From NCBI GenBank assembly GCA_017792345.1, contig CP051228.1, forward strand, positions 1,488,001 to 1,552,000: 64,000 bases of DNA, written 5' to 3'. Made by a program: the position numbers and the translations under genes. Of this stretch, positions 9,523 to 18,591 are shown piece after piece. The notes beneath the pieces were generated by a model, which did no database searches, had not been told where the DNA came from, and saw only the letters and a list, made by a program, of their open reading frames with translations. This DNA is from Mesoflavibacter sp. (GTDB lineage: Bacteria > Pseudomonadota > Alphaproteobacteria > UBA8366 > Aestuariispiraceae). The stretch's first letter is position 1; each line of letters begins with the position of its first letter.

Positions 9523-10068
9523 TTGACGGGAAACCAGGCGACCGTAGCCGCGCGGCAGAGCAGCTTCTCTTACGATGAACTGATCGATTGCGCCAAAGGC
9601 AAGCTCTTCGGCCCGGGCAACGCGCAATTGCCGCTGCCGCCGATGCTGATGATCGACGCCATCACCCAGATCACCGAAGACGGCGGCCAGCATGGCAAGG
9701 GCCAGATCCTGGCGGAATACGAAGTCCGTCCGGACCGCTGGTTCTTCGATTGTCACTTCAAGGGCGATCCGGTCATGCCGGGGTGCCTGGGCCTGGATGC
9801 CATGTGGCAGCTGGTCGGCTTCTTCCTGGGCTGGATGGGCGCACCGGGCCGCGGTCGCGCCCTGGGTGTCGGCGAGGTGAAACTGTTCGACATGATCCTG
9901 CCGACGGCCAAGAAGGTCACCTATGAAATCAACCTGAAGCGGGTCATCATGCGCCGCCTGGTGATGGGGATTGCCGACGGCATGGTTCGTGTCGACGGAA
10001 AGCCCGCCGCAGAAGCGAAGGACATGCGGGTCGGTCTGTTCCAAACAGAAGGCGCGGACGCCTCGTAA
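9523..10068 (+). CDS. fabA: 3-hydroxydecanoyl-ACP dehydratase/isomerase FabA
   Basis: FabA dehydrates 3-hydroxyacyl-ACP and isomerises trans-2- to cis-3-decenoyl-ACP, the branch point to unsaturated fatty acids. The hot-dog core is complete: [17 protein letters not shown], the active-site His in [13 protein letters not shown], and the catalytic Asp in [12 protein letters not shown]. The TTG at 9523 was chosen because GAGGG lies eight bases upstream and the resulting 181 residues match the family (about 170-180). ATG at 9442 and TTG at 9418 would add 27-35 residues with no family counterpart and no good ribosome-binding site. It is followed by fabB after 78 bp. Confidence 0.93.
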   Translation: MTGNQATVAARQSSFSYDELIDCAKGKLFGPGNAQLPLPPMLMIDAITQITEDGGQHGKGQILAEYEVRPDRWFFDCHFKGDPVMPGCLGLDAMWQLVGFFLGWMGAPGRGRALGVGEVKLFDMILPTAKKVTYEINLKRVIMRRLVMGIADGMVRVDGKPAAEAKDMRVGLFQTEGADAS

Positions 10069-10146
10069 TCGTCGCGCCGCGCCCCTACATGCGGGTGTGA
10101 GACGCGAATACAAAACATATCGAACGGGTGGAGCTGCGAGATAGCC

Positions 10147-11370
10147 ATGAATACGCGGCGTGTCGTTGTCACCGGGCTGGGCATCGTGTCCTGCATCGGG
10201 AACAGTCAGGATGAAGTGCTGGAATCCCTGCGCGAAGGCCGCAGCGGGATCAGCTTCAGCGAAGAATATGCCGAGCGCGGCTTCCGCAGCCATGTGCATG
10301 GCAAGCCGAACATCGATGTCGCCGAGCATATCGACAAGAAACTGCTGCGTTTCATGGGCGATGGCGCGGCCTATAACTATATCGCGATGGACCAGGCGAT
10401 CGCCGATGCCGGCCTGACGGAATCGGAAATTTCCAACGATCGCACCGGCCTGATCATGGGGTCCGGCGGACCGTCGACCAAGAACATGCTGTGGTCCTGG
10501 GATACGGCGCGCGAGAAATCCGCAAAACGCGTCGGCCCCTTCATGGTGCCGCGCGCCATGTCGTCGACCAATTCGGCGACCCTGGCGACGCCGTTCAAGA
10601 TCAAGGGCTATAACTACTCGATCTCGTCCGCCTGCTCGACCAGCGCGCATTGCATCGGCAACGGCGCGGAATTGATCCAATGGGGCAAGCAGGACATCGT
10701 CTTCGCCGGCGGCGGCGAGGAGCTGGACTGGACCCTGTCGGTCCTGTTCGACGCCATGCCCGCGCTGAGTTCCGGCTATAACGACGATCCGACCAAGGCC
10801 AGCCGCGCCTATGACAAGAACCGCGACGGGTTCGTCATTTCCGGCGGCGGCGGCGTGGTCGTTCTGGAAGAGCTGGAACACGCCAAGGCGCGCGGTGCCA
10901 AGATCTATGGCGAAATCGTCGGTTACGGCGCCAATTCGGACGGCTACGACATGGTTCAGCCGTCGGGCGAAGGTGCGGTGCGCTGCATGAAGCTGGCGCT
11001 GCAGGGTCTGAACGAGCCCGTCGGCTATATCAACACCCACGGCACGTCGACCCCGATCGGCGATTCCCGCGAGATCGAGGCGATCCGCGAAGTCTTCGGC
11101 GACAACATTCCGACGATCTCGTCGACCAAATCGATGACCGGCCATTCGCTGGGCGCGACGGGCGTTCAGGAAGCGATCTATTCGATCCTGATGATGAACA
11201 ACAACTTCATCGCCCCGTCGATCAACATTGACGATCTGGACGAGGAACTGGGCGACGTCCCGATCGCGCGCGAGCGGATCGACGATATCGACCTCAACCT
11301 TGTGATTTCGAACAGTTTCGGCTTCGGCGGCACCAATGCGACGCTGGCTTTCCGGAAATACGCGGACTGA
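10147..11370 (+). CDS. fabB: beta-ketoacyl-ACP synthase I FabB
   Basis: This 407-residue condensing enzyme elongates acyl-ACP with malonyl-ACP and is essential for elongating the cis-unsaturated intermediate made by FabA. The catalytic triad is visible: Cys163 in SSACSTSAH, His in [11 protein letters not shown] near residue 298, and His in TGHSLGATG near residue 333. The C-terminal [14 protein letters not shown] signature is intact. The length equals E. coli FabB. It lies between fabA and fabI, the conserved alphaproteobacterial order. Confidence 0.97.
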   Translation: MNTRRVVVTGLGIVSCIGNSQDEVLESLREGRSGISFSEEYAERGFRSHVHGKPNIDVAEHIDKKLLRFMGDGAAYNYIAMDQAIADAGLTESEISNDRTGLIMGSGGPSTKNMLWSWDTAREKSAKRVGPFMVPRAMSSTNSATLATPFKIKGYNYSISSACSTSAHCIGNGAELIQWGKQDIVFAGGGEELDWTLSVLFDAMPALSSGYNDDPTKASRAYDKNRDGFVISGGGGVVVLEELEHAKARGAKIYGEIVGYGANSDGYDMVQPSGEGAVRCMKLALQGLNEPVGYINTHGTSTPIGDSREIEAIREVFGDNIPTISSTKSMTGHSLGATGVQEAIYSILMMNNNFIAPSINIDDLDEELGDVPIARERIDDIDLNLVISNSFGFGGTNATLAFRKYAD

Positions 11371-11378
11371 GCCGAGAC

Positions 11379-12191
11379 ATGACCGCGAAGAAACTCATGG
11401 CCGGCAAGCGCGGCCTTATCATGGGCGTGGCGAATCACCATTCGATCGCCTGGGGCATTGCCGAAGCTTGCCATAAGCACGGGGCCGAACTGGCCTTCAC
11501 CTATCAGAACGACGCGTTCCTGAAACGGGTGAAGCCGCTGGCCGCGGGCGTGAACGCCGCAGCGCTGTTGCCCTGCAACGTGTCCGATGACGACAGCATC
11601 CAGTCCGCCTTTCAGGAACTGGGCAAGGTCTGGGACGGCGTCGATTTCGTCGTCCACGCCATCGCCTATTCGGACAAGGAAGAGCTGAAGGGCCGCTATG
11701 TCGACACGACGCGGCACAATTTCCGGCATACGCTGGACATTTCCTGCTTCTCCTTCACCGCGGTCGCCAAGGCGGCGGAACCCCTGATGCGCGACGGCGG
11801 CAGCCTGTTGACCCTGTCCTATGAAGGGGCGCAGCGGGTCATGCCGTCCTACAACGTCATGGGCGTCGCCAAGGCCGCCCTGGAAGCGTCGGTGCGCTAT
11901 CTGGCGGTCGATCTGGGCCGCAACGGCGTGCGCGTGAATGCGCTGTCCGCCGGCCCGATGCGCACCCTGGCCGGATCGGCCATCGCGGGCGCGCGCTTCA
12001 CCTATAACTGGCAGGGCAAGTCGTCGCCGCTGCGCCGGAATATCGAGCTGGAAGAGGTCGGCAATTCCGGCCTGTACCTGCTGTCCGACCTGTCGGCCGG
12101 CGTCACCGGCGAAGTGCACTTTGTCGACAGCGGCTATCACCTGATCGGCATGGCCATTCCGGGCGGCGAAGAGCCTTCGGTCGAAGACTGA
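11379..12191 (+). CDS. fabI: enoyl-ACP reductase [NADH] FabI
   Basis: This 270-residue short-chain-dehydrogenase-type enoyl-ACP reductase completes each elongation cycle. The N-terminal GKRGLIMGVANHHSIAWGIA region binds NAD(H). The Tyr-x6-Lys active site is in SYNVMGVAKAALE, and LSAGPMRTLAGSAI is the usual substrate-loop sequence. This class is the target of triclosan-type inhibitors. It starts 8 bp after fabB and is probably co-transcribed. A short C-terminal tail follows the conserved GEVHFVDSGYH. Confidence 0.96.
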   Translation: MTAKKLMAGKRGLIMGVANHHSIAWGIAEACHKHGAELAFTYQNDAFLKRVKPLAAGVNAAALLPCNVSDDDSIQSAFQELGKVWDGVDFVVHAIAYSDKEELKGRYVDTTRHNFRHTLDISCFSFTAVAKAAEPLMRDGGSLLTLSYEGAQRVMPSYNVMGVAKAALEASVRYLAVDLGRNGVRVNALSAGPMRTLAGSAIAGARFTYNWQGKSSPLRRNIELEEVGNSGLYLLSDLSAGVTGEVHFVDSGYHLIGMAIPGGEEPSVED

Positions 12192-12232
12192 GTTTCTTTC
12201 GCCTACCCGCCCGCCTGCAGTAGAGGTCCCTC

Positions 12233-15200
12233 ATGCACCTGTTAGCGGCAACGCCGGGCGGGATCGACGACGGATCGGAAGCCGTCGATCTGGGGCAAGA
12301 TCCGGCCGACATCGTCATTCTGACCGCCGCGGACACGGAAATCGCCTGCCTGTCCGCCGCCCAGGAACGCTGCCTGGCCGCCGATCCCGATGCCCCAACG
12401 CTGCGCTGCGCCAATCTGCTGCATCTCGGCCATAACTATTCCGTCGACCTGTATCTCGAAGAGACCCTGTCGAAGGCCAAGCTGGTGATCGGCCGCCTGC
12501 TGGGCGGGCGCGGCTACTGGTCTTACGGCGTCGACGAGGTCACGGCCCTGTGCCGCAAGAAGGGCATCGCCCTGGCCTGGCTGCCGGGCGACGACCAGCC
12601 GGATGCGGAACTGCACGGCCTGTCGACCTTGCCCGGCGATACGGTCCATCGCCTGTGGCAGTATTTCGTGCAGGGCGGCATCGACAATGCGGAGCATCTG
12701 CTGGCCTATGCCGCCACCCTGCTGAACCGCGACGCCGACTGGCGGGAGCCGGCGCCGCTGCTGCGCGCCGGCCTGTACTGGCCGGGCCGCAACTTGCCGG
12801 ATCTGGCTGATCTGCCCCGCACAGAGGGACGCCCGGTCGCCGCCATCGTCTTTTATCGCGCGCTTTTCCAGGCGGCCAATACGGCGGTCATCGATACCCT
12901 GATCGACGCGCTGGACGCCGCCGGGGTGGATGCACTGCCGGTCTATGCCGCCAGCCTGAAAGACCCGGTCGCCGCCGACACCGTGCGTGGCCTGCTGGCC
13001 GACGGTGGGGCGGGGATCGTTTTGAACGGTACCGGCTTCGCGCTGTCGGTTCCCGGTGCGGCCCGAGTGGAAACGCCCTTCGACGGCCAGGATTGTCCGG
13101 TTCTGCAGGTCGTCTTTTCCGGCGGGAATCGCGACGCCTGGGCCGAGGGCACGCGCGGCCTCTCGGCCCGCGACATTGCCATGAATGTCGCCTTGCCGGA
13201 GGTCGACGGCCGGATCCTCAGCCGCGCGGTCAGCTTCAAGGGCGCGGCACGGCGCGATCCGCTGACCCAGGCGGATATCGTCACCTATGAGCCGGTCCCG
13301 GATCGGTGCCGTTTCGTCGCCCAGCTCGCCGCGAACTGGCTCGCCCTGCGCGGCACGCCGGTCGCGGAGCGGCGGGTCGCCGTGGTCTTCGCGAACTACC
13401 CGAACCGGGATGCGCGGCTGGGCAATGGCGTCGGGCTGGACACGCCGGCGGGGACCATCGCCCTGATCGAGGCTATGAAACAGGCCGGTTATGCCATCGA
13501 GGGCGGATTCGACGATGGGGATGCCCTGATCGCACATCTGAAGGACGGCCCGACCAACGCGACGAACCAGGGCCGCGAGGAGCGGGAATCCCTGTCGCTG
13601 GCCGACTATCAGCTTTTCTTCGGCGACTTGCCGCAATCCGTCCGGGATGCAGTGACCGAGCGCTGGGGCGCGCCGGAAGACGATCCGTTCTTCCGCCCCG
13701 GCGAGGTCGATTGCGGCCGTTTCGCGCTGCCGGTCTTCCGGCTGGGCAAGCTGGCGATCGGATTACAGCCCGCACGCGGCTATAATATCGATCCGCAGGC
13801 GACCTATCACAGCCCGGATCTGGTGCCGCCGCACGGCTATCTGGCCTTCTATGCCTGGCTGCGCTGGTCCTTCCGCGCCCAGGCCGTCCTGCATATGGGA
13901 AAGCACGGCAATCTGGAATGGTTGCCGGGCAAGGCCGTGGCCCTGTCCGAGACGTGTTATCCCGAGGCCGTCTTCGGCCCCCTGCCGCATATCTATCCCT
14001 TCATCGTCAACGATCCCGGCGAGGGCACACAGGCGAAGCGCCGGGCCCAGGCGGTGATCGTCGACCATCTGACGCCGCCGCTGACCCGTGCGGAAAGCTA
14101 CGGACCGCTGAAGGATCTGGAACTGCTGGTCGATGAGTATTTCGAGGCCGCCGGGACCGATCCGCGCCGCGTCAAGGTGCTGAAGCGCGACATCCTGGAC
14201 CTGACGCACCGGATCGGCCTGGCCACCGATTGCGGCATCGATACCGGCGATGACGAGGAACAGGCGTTGGCCAAGCTGGACAATTACCTGTGCGAGTTGA
14301 AGGAAGTGCAGATCCGCGACGGGCTGCACATCTTCGGCCGGGCGCCGGACGGCGATCGATTGACCGACCTCCTGGTCGCGCTGGCCCGGGTGCCGCGCGG
14401 CAAGGGCGAAGGCGGCGACGCCTCCCTGATCCGTGCCCTGGCACGGGATTTCGGCTTCGATCCGGCTTTCGATCCGCTGGATTGTGTCATGGGCGACACT
14501 TGGACCGGCCCGCGCCCGGATGCGCTGGCGGCCCTGGACAGCGCCCCTTGGCGCAGCCTGGGCGATACCGTCGAACGACTGGAGAGCCTGGCCCGGCTTC
14601 TGGTACTGGGACGAAAAGAGGCCCCCGGCCCCGCCAGCGCGGCGGTGCTGGCCTGGCTGAACGGCCCATTGCGCACCACCGTGACCGACAGCGGCAACGC
14701 CGAACTGACCGGGGCACTGACGGCTTTGGACGGCCGGTTCCTGGCACCCGGTCCCTCCGGCGCCCCAACCCGGGGCCGCCCCGATGTGCTGCCGACCGGC
14801 CGCAACTTCTATTCCGTCGACACCCGCACAGTGCCGACCCCAGCCGCCTGGACCCTGGGATGGAAATCCGCGCAGTTGCTGGTCGAAACCTATGCCCAGG
14901 AACATGGCGACTATCCCAAACGATTGGCGCTGAGCTGCTGGGGTACCGCGAATATGCGCACCGGGGGCGACGACATCGCCCAGGCCCTAGCGCTGATGGG
15001 CGTGCGGCCGACCTGGGACAGCGCATCGCGCCGGGTCACGGGGTTTGAAATCCTGCCCGCCGACATGCTGGACCGGCCGCGCGTCGATGTGACCTTGCGC
15101 ATTTCCGGCTTCTTCCGCGATGCCTTCCCCGGCCTGATCGATCTGGTCGACAGCGCCGCCCGGGCCGTCGCGGCGCTGGACGAGCCGGAGGACGTCAACC

Positions 15201-15997
15201 CGCTGGCCGCCGGGGTGCGTCAGGAGACGGCGAGCCTGATCGCAGAAGGCATTGACGCGGACAGCGCGGCCGCGCGCGCCGGATCGCGCATCTTCGGGTC
15301 GAAACCCGGCGCCTATGGCGCGGGATTACAGGCCCTGATCGACGAGAAGGGATGGACGACCGAGGCCGATCTGGCCGACGCCTATCTGGCCTGGGGCGGC
15401 TATGCCTACGGCGCCGGCAAGGAAGGCGCGGCCGACCGCGCCGGGTTCGAACGCCGCCTGGGCCGGGTTCAGGCCATCCTGCACAATCAGGACAACCGCG
15501 AACACGACCTGCTGGACAGCGACGACTATTACCAGTTCGAAGGCGGCATGGCCGTCGCCGCCCGAACCCTGTCCGGCGGCAAGGTGCCGGTCTATCACAA
15601 CGACCACAGCCGACCTGGAAGCCCGAAAGTCCGTAGCCTGGAAAACGAGATCGGCCGGGTCGTGCGCGCGCGCGTGGTCAATCCGAAATGGATCCAGGGC
15701 GTCATGCGCCATGGCTACAAGGGCGCATTCGAAATGGCCGCCACGGTCGACTATCTGTTCGCCTTCGCCGCAACGGCACGAGCCGTGTCCGACCACCATT
15801 TCGACGCGGTGTTCGAGGCCTATCTGATGGACGAGGAGGTTCGCGCCTTCCTGGAACGGACCAACCCGGACGCCCTGACCGACATCGCCGCCCGACTTCA
15901 GGAAGCACAATCGCGCGGCCTATGGACATCGCGGCGCAACGATACCGGCCCCGTCCTGGCCGAAATCGCCAATCCGGAAAATCGCTTAGCCCGCTAG
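12233..15997 (+). CDS. cobN: aerobic cobaltochelatase subunit CobN
   Basis: CobN is the large subunit of the ATP-dependent cobaltochelatase that inserts Co2+ into hydrogenobyrinate a,c-diamide in aerobic cobalamin synthesis, together with the AAA+ pair CobS-CobT. The 1254-residue protein has the family opening MHLLAATPGGIDDG, the chelatase core with MGKHGNLEWLPGKAVALS (about 560-577) and a C-terminal region containing YNDHSRPGSP-like sequence. The start is preceded by AGAGGT. It begins 41 bp after fabI, so part of its expression may come from the fab promoter. No cobS, cobT, cobW or other cobalamin gene is visible in this window. Confidence 0.95.
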   Translation: MHLLAATPGGIDDGSEAVDLGQDPADIVILTAADTEIACLSAAQERCLAADPDAPTLRCANLLHLGHNYSVDLYLEETLSKAKLVIGRLLGGRGYWSYGVDEVTALCRKKGIALAWLPGDDQPDAELHGLSTLPGDTVHRLWQYFVQGGIDNAEHLLAYAATLLNRDADWREPAPLLRAGLYWPGRNLPDLADLPRTEGRPVAAIVFYRALFQAANTAVIDTLIDALDAAGVDALPVYAASLKDPVAADTVRGLLADGGAGIVLNGTGFALSVPGAARVETPFDGQDCPVLQVVFSGGNRDAWAEGTRGLSARDIAMNVALPEVDGRILSRAVSFKGAARRDPLTQADIVTYEPVPDRCRFVAQLAANWLALRGTPVAERRVAVVFANYPNRDARLGNGVGLDTPAGTIALIEAMKQAGYAIEGGFDDGDALIAHLKDGPTNATNQGREERESLSLADYQLFFGDLPQSVRDAVTERWGAPEDDPFFRPGEVDCGRFALPVFRLGKLAIGLQPARGYNIDPQATYHSPDLVPPHGYLAFYAWLRWSFRAQAVLHMGKHGNLEWLPGKAVALSETCYPEAVFGPLPHIYPFIVNDPGEGTQAKRRAQAVIVDHLTPPLTRAESYGPLKDLELLVDEYFEAAGTDPRRVKVLKRDILDLTHRIGLATDCGIDTGDDEEQALAKLDNYLCELKEVQIRDGLHIFGRAPDGDRLTDLLVALARVPRGKGEGGDASLIRALARDFGFDPAFDPLDCVMGDTWTGPRPDALAALDSAPWRSLGDTVERLESLARLLVLGRKEAPGPASAAVLAWLNGPLRTTVTDSGNAELTGALTALDGRFLAPGPSGAPTRGRPDVLPTGRNFYSVDTRTVPTPAAWTLGWKSAQLLVETYAQEHGDYPKRLALSCWGTANMRTGGDDIAQALALMGVRPTWDSASRRVTGFEILPADMLDRPRVDVTLRISGFFRDAFPGLIDLVDSAARAVAALDEPEDVNPLAAGVRQETASLIAEGIDADSAAARAGSRIFGSKPGAYGAGLQALIDEKGWTTEADLADAYLAWGGYAYGAGKEGAADRAGFERRLGRVQAILHNQDNREHDLLDSDDYYQFEGGMAVAARTLSGGKVPVYHNDHSRPGSPKVRSLENEIGRVVRARVVNPKWIQGVMRHGYKGAFEMAATVDYLFAFAATARAVSDHHFDAVFEAYLMDEEVRAFLERTNPDALTDIAARLQEAQSRGLWTSRRNDTGPVLAEIANPENRLAR

Positions 15998-16022
15998 TGC
16001 GGTGCGAATTCGCGGCACGAGA

Positions 16023-16060
16023 TGACCCCATTGACTCAAGGGTCATATCGGCGCGACACT
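16023..16060 (+). promoter_or_regulatory. Inverted repeat around a -35-like element downstream of cobN
   Basis: TGACCC (16023-16028) and GGGTCA (16040-16045) form a perfect 6-bp inverted repeat that encloses TTGACT (16031-16036). A weak -10-like GACACT lies at 16055-16060. Together this may be a regulated promoter for the structured RNA that follows, or a simple post-cobN hairpin. Confidence 0.35.
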
Positions 16061-16066
16061 TTTCCT

Positions 16067-16223
16067 CACGCGGTCGGTGAGACTCCGACGGTGCAGCATC
16101 CGCCGCAAAACCGATGCGGTGGACGGACCCCACTCACTACGGCCGGTGGGTCAGGGATCCAGCAAAACGACGCGTTCATGCAAAGCGCGAAACCCGGCGG
16201 GGGCTCCTTTCAGGGGCCCCCGC
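16067..16223 (+). ncRNA. Candidate structured small RNA between cobN and a LysR gene
   Basis: This stretch has no coding frame of note but folds into successive hairpins. Stem 1 is GTCGG/CCGAC (16073-16077 with 16085-16089). Stem 2 is GCATC/GATGC (16096-16100 with 16113-16117) with an A-rich loop. Stem 3 is GACCC-AC/GT-GGGTC (16126-16133 with 16146-16152, one bulged C). The last is a long G/C stem at 16197-16223. A promoter-like element lies just upstream. The gene to its right is convergent, so a cis-riboswitch on the plus strand would have no downstream target; a trans-acting RNA or a decay-resistant cobN 3' end is more likely. Known family: none recognised. Confidence 0.35.
16197..16223. 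terminator. Strong GC hairpin between cobN region and LysR gene
   Basis: GCGGGGGC (16197-16204) pairs with GCCCCCGC (16216-16223), and up to three more pairs close the loop. There is no clean T-run on either strand, but its place between converging genes suggests a two-way transcription stop. Confidence 0.55.
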
Positions 16224-16250
16224 TCGCTTTGGGGGGCTAGGCGTCCAGGA

Positions 16251-17186
16251 TCACCGCCCCGGCACGGTAATGTTGAGGGTCCGGTCGCGCTCCTCGAACA
16301 GCCACGCCCGGAACGCCTGCAGCCGGGGATCGTCCGCGTGATGCGGCGGATAGACGACGTGATAGCCAAGATTGGCGTTCAGGATCGGCACATCGGCGAA
16401 GGGCTGCACCAGCTTGCCGCTCGTCAGTTCCTCATCCGCGAAGACATATTCCACCAGCGCCACCCCATGGCCGGCCAGGGCCGCGTCGATCAGCAGGGAA
16501 TAGGTGTTGAAGCGGGGACCGCGCGTCGGATCGACATCTTCGATCCCGGCCGCCCGCAGCCACATGGCCCAGGTGTCCTCCATCGCCGCTGCCCCGGTCT
16601 CCTGAAGATGGATCAAGGTGTGGTTCTTAAGATCGGCCGGATGCTTGAGCGCATTCGCCCCCTTCGTCAGTTTCGGACTGCAGACCGGCAGCGTCCGGGT
16701 CTGGAACAGGGGTTCCCCTTTCAGGCCGGGATAGCTGCCCATGCCGAACCGGATCGCCATGTCGATCGCCTCCTTGTCGAACTGGACAAGACGCGTATTG
16801 GCATCGATGCGCAGGTCGATTTCAGGATGACGCTCGTGAAACCGGCCCAGGCGCGGCACCAGCCATTTCGACGCCAGGGACGGCGGCAGGCTGACCGTCA
16901 ACGGCCCTGCCCGGCCGCCGCTGCGCATGATAACATAGGCATCCTCCAACTGATCGAACGCGGCGGAAACTTCGGGCGCCGCCTGCTTCCCCGCCTCGGT
17001 CAGGGCCAGGGCCCGGGTCAGACGCCGGAACAGCTTCACCCCGGTATAATCCTCCAGCGTCTTGATCTGCTGACTGATCGCGGCGGGGGTTACCCGCAAC
17101 TCTTCGGAGGCGGATTTGAAGCTCAGATGCCGGGCCGCGGCCTCAAAGGCGCGCAACGCGGCAAGGGGCGGCAAATTGCGTGGCAT
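16251..17186 (-). CDS. LysR family regulator (GcvA-like)
   Basis: This 311-residue LysR-type regulator has an N-terminal helix-turn-helix (LSFKSASEELRVTPAAISQQ, residues 21-40) followed by a two-lobe effector-binding domain. The opening LPPLAALRAFEAAARH and the overall pattern match the GcvA subgroup. The gene is divergent from a 63-residue orphan gene, and a 25-bp perfect palindrome lies only 10 bp upstream of its start, overlapping a -10 element. It probably represses itself and controls the small gene. The effector is unknown. Confidence 0.9.
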   Translation of the reverse strand: MPRNLPPLAALRAFEAAARHLSFKSASEELRVTPAAISQQIKTLEDYTGVKLFRRLTRALALTEAGKQAAPEVSAAFDQLEDAYVIMRSGGRAGPLTVSLPPSLASKWLVPRLGRFHERHPEIDLRIDANTRLVQFDKEAIDMAIRFGMGSYPGLKGEPLFQTRTLPVCSPKLTKGANALKHPADLKNHTLIHLQETGAAAMEDTWAMWLRAAGIEDVDPTRGPRFNTYSLLIDAALAGHGVALVEYVFADEELTSGKLVQPFADVPILNANLGYHVVYPPHHADDPRLQAFRAWLFEERDRTLNITVPGR

Positions 17187-17195
17187 GGCGCATCC

Positions 17196-17222
17196 TATAA
17201 GTAATCTGAACTTACTTATAAT
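17196..17222. promoter_or_regulatory. Perfect 25-bp palindromic operator with overlapping -10 element
   Basis: TATAAGTAA (17196-17204) and TTACTTATA (17212-17220) form a perfect 9-bp inverted repeat with a 7-nt spacer. A consensus TATAAT (17217-17222) on the plus strand overlaps the right arm. The site lies between the divergent LysR and small-protein genes and fits the LysR T-N11-A type. It is AT-rich against a GC-rich background. Confidence 0.7.
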
Positions 17223-17334
17223 CAGAAATTTACTCGTTTGTGAAGCCTCACGGGATACCCCAGATTACGTACAGATGAAGCGTCACCACCGGTCGCGCTT
17301 CCCCTCGGAAACCCGGATTTGAAGGAGTATCCCC

Positions 17335-17526
17335 ATGTTCCTGACGCCCTATCACACCCTGTCCGAAATCCCCGGAAGCCATGCTCTGCGCTCGCGGAAC
17401 GAGGCCACGGCCTTCGCTTTCTGGCAGTCCCTGAACAGCACGCAGGACCGGTTCGCCAGCCTGCTGCGCTGGGGCCGGCCCGACAGTGCCCGAACGCTCG
17501 AAGGCCGCTGGCTGGAAGCCAGCTAA
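17335..17526 (+). CDS. Small protein of 63 residues, unknown function
   Basis: The ATG follows AAGGAG at ideal spacing, and a strong rho-independent terminator lies 56 bp after the stop, so this looks like a single-gene transcript. The product is soluble, basic and aromatic-rich, with FAFWQSLNSTQDRFASLLRW near residues 27-46, and has no signal peptide or membrane helix. I recognise no family. The divergent LysR gene and shared palindrome suggest LysR control. Its real expression is inferred from the ribosome-binding site and terminator alone. Confidence 0.6.
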   Translation: MFLTPYHTLSEIPGSHALRSRNEATAFAFWQSLNSTQDRFASLLRWGRPDSARTLEGRWLEAS

Positions 17527-17581
17527 ACACCGGGATCGATTAACCCCTGTTTGTGTATCCCCGTTTATCGCCCCCCTCGGG

Positions 17582-17618
17582 AAAGGGCCGGAACCCAGGA
17601 TCGGTTTCGGCCCTTTTT
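17582..17618 (+). terminator. Rho-independent terminator after the 63-residue gene
   Basis: A 14-bp stem with one mismatch (17582-17595 with 17603-17616) is followed by TTTTT at 17614-17618. It separates the small gene from the AraC gene downstream. Confidence 0.85.
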
Positions 17619-17683
17619 CGTTGGAACTTCGACAAGCGGGGGACTGGTGTCTAAGTTGGGGAATAACACCAGACGAGCCCGCG

Positions 17684-18505
17684 ATGACCCTGTCCCGACC
17701 GCCGCATCCCTTGCTGCGTGCCCTGATCGAGGTGATCTGGGCCGCCCCGGCACGCCCCTTCGCGGGTCGGATTCGGCGCGAGGCCGTGCTGCCGACCGGT
17801 CAATGTCACCTGGCCATCCGTATCGGCGGCGCCCCGTTCCGGATCGCGGAGTCAACGGATCCCACCGCGCCCCAGGCCCTTTCCAATGCCGTCATCGGCG
17901 GACCGCGCAGCGGACACTATGTCAAATTTCTGGACGGCGGCGGCCCCAGCGTCGGCGCGTTACTGAGGCCCGGCGTGGCGCCGCTGTTGTTCGGCGTCTC
18001 CGCCTCCGACCTCGCCGAACGCCATATCCCCTTGCAGGATGTCTGGGGATCGTCCGCCACGGCACGGCTTATTGACCGGCTCGCCGCCTGCACGGGCGAG
18101 ACGGCGCGACTGGCGGCGTTCGAGGCGTTCCTGATGCAAAGGCTGACGCCGCGCCCCATCGGTCTGCATCCCGCCATTGCCCAAACCCTGGGCGCCCTGT
18201 CACCCAACGCTCGGATCGGCCTGTTAAGGGCGGCAAGCGGTTTGAACCGCAAACGGTTCGACAGCCTGTTCCGGGATTCGGTCGGTCTGACGCCGAAGCG
18301 CTATCAGCGGCTTATCCGCTTCCGCGCGGCGCTGACCCGGCTGGCGGAGGGTGAGGAGGCGGACCTGGCCGACATCGCCTATGCCGCCGGTTTCGCGGAC
18401 CAGGCGCATTTTCAGCATGAATTCCGCACCATCGCCGGGATCACGCCGGGCGCCTATCGCCGATTGGGAACCACCGCCGCGCATCATCTGCCGATGCCGG
18501 ACTAA
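17684..18505 (+). CDS. AraC family helix-turn-helix regulator
   Basis: The ATG at 17684 (MTLSRPPHPLLRALIEVIW) gives 273 residues, the usual size. The frame is open upstream through the preceding terminator, so a longer start is unlikely. The N-terminal domain (about 1-120) resembles the sensor found in AraC proteins that begin with an HPLLxxYIExxW-like motif. The C-terminal helix-turn-helix ends with DLADIAYAAGFADQAHFQHE and FRTIAGITPGAYRR (about 225-262). A VOC-family gene follows after 86 bp on the same strand and is its likely target, an arrangement seen for stress or detoxification genes. Confidence 0.85.
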   Translation: MTLSRPPHPLLRALIEVIWAAPARPFAGRIRREAVLPTGQCHLAIRIGGAPFRIAESTDPTAPQALSNAVIGGPRSGHYVKFLDGGGPSVGALLRPGVAPLLFGVSASDLAERHIPLQDVWGSSATARLIDRLAACTGETARLAAFEAFLMQRLTPRPIGLHPAIAQTLGALSPNARIGLLRAASGLNRKRFDSLFRDSVGLTPKRYQRLIRFRAALTRLAEGEEADLADIAYAAGFADQAHFQHEFRTIAGITPGAYRRLGTTAAHHLPMPD

Positions 18506-18591
18506 CGGCGGAACCGGAACAAAACTTACAATACCTCGCACCGACCGGCCGCTATGGTCCGGGATACAGACCTTTCAGAACGAGGGCCGCC

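Noticed and set aside
9463-11145. Minus-strand open frame of 560 codons opposite fabA-fabB
   Set aside because: Shadow of the fab genes in GC-rich codon phase; no recognisable domain.
16067-16160. Cobalamin riboswitch downstream of cobN
   Set aside because: A GGTGAGACTCCGACGG-like core is seen but no B12 box (AGCCAGGAGACC-like) or GCCACTG element, and there is no plus-strand gene downstream to regulate.
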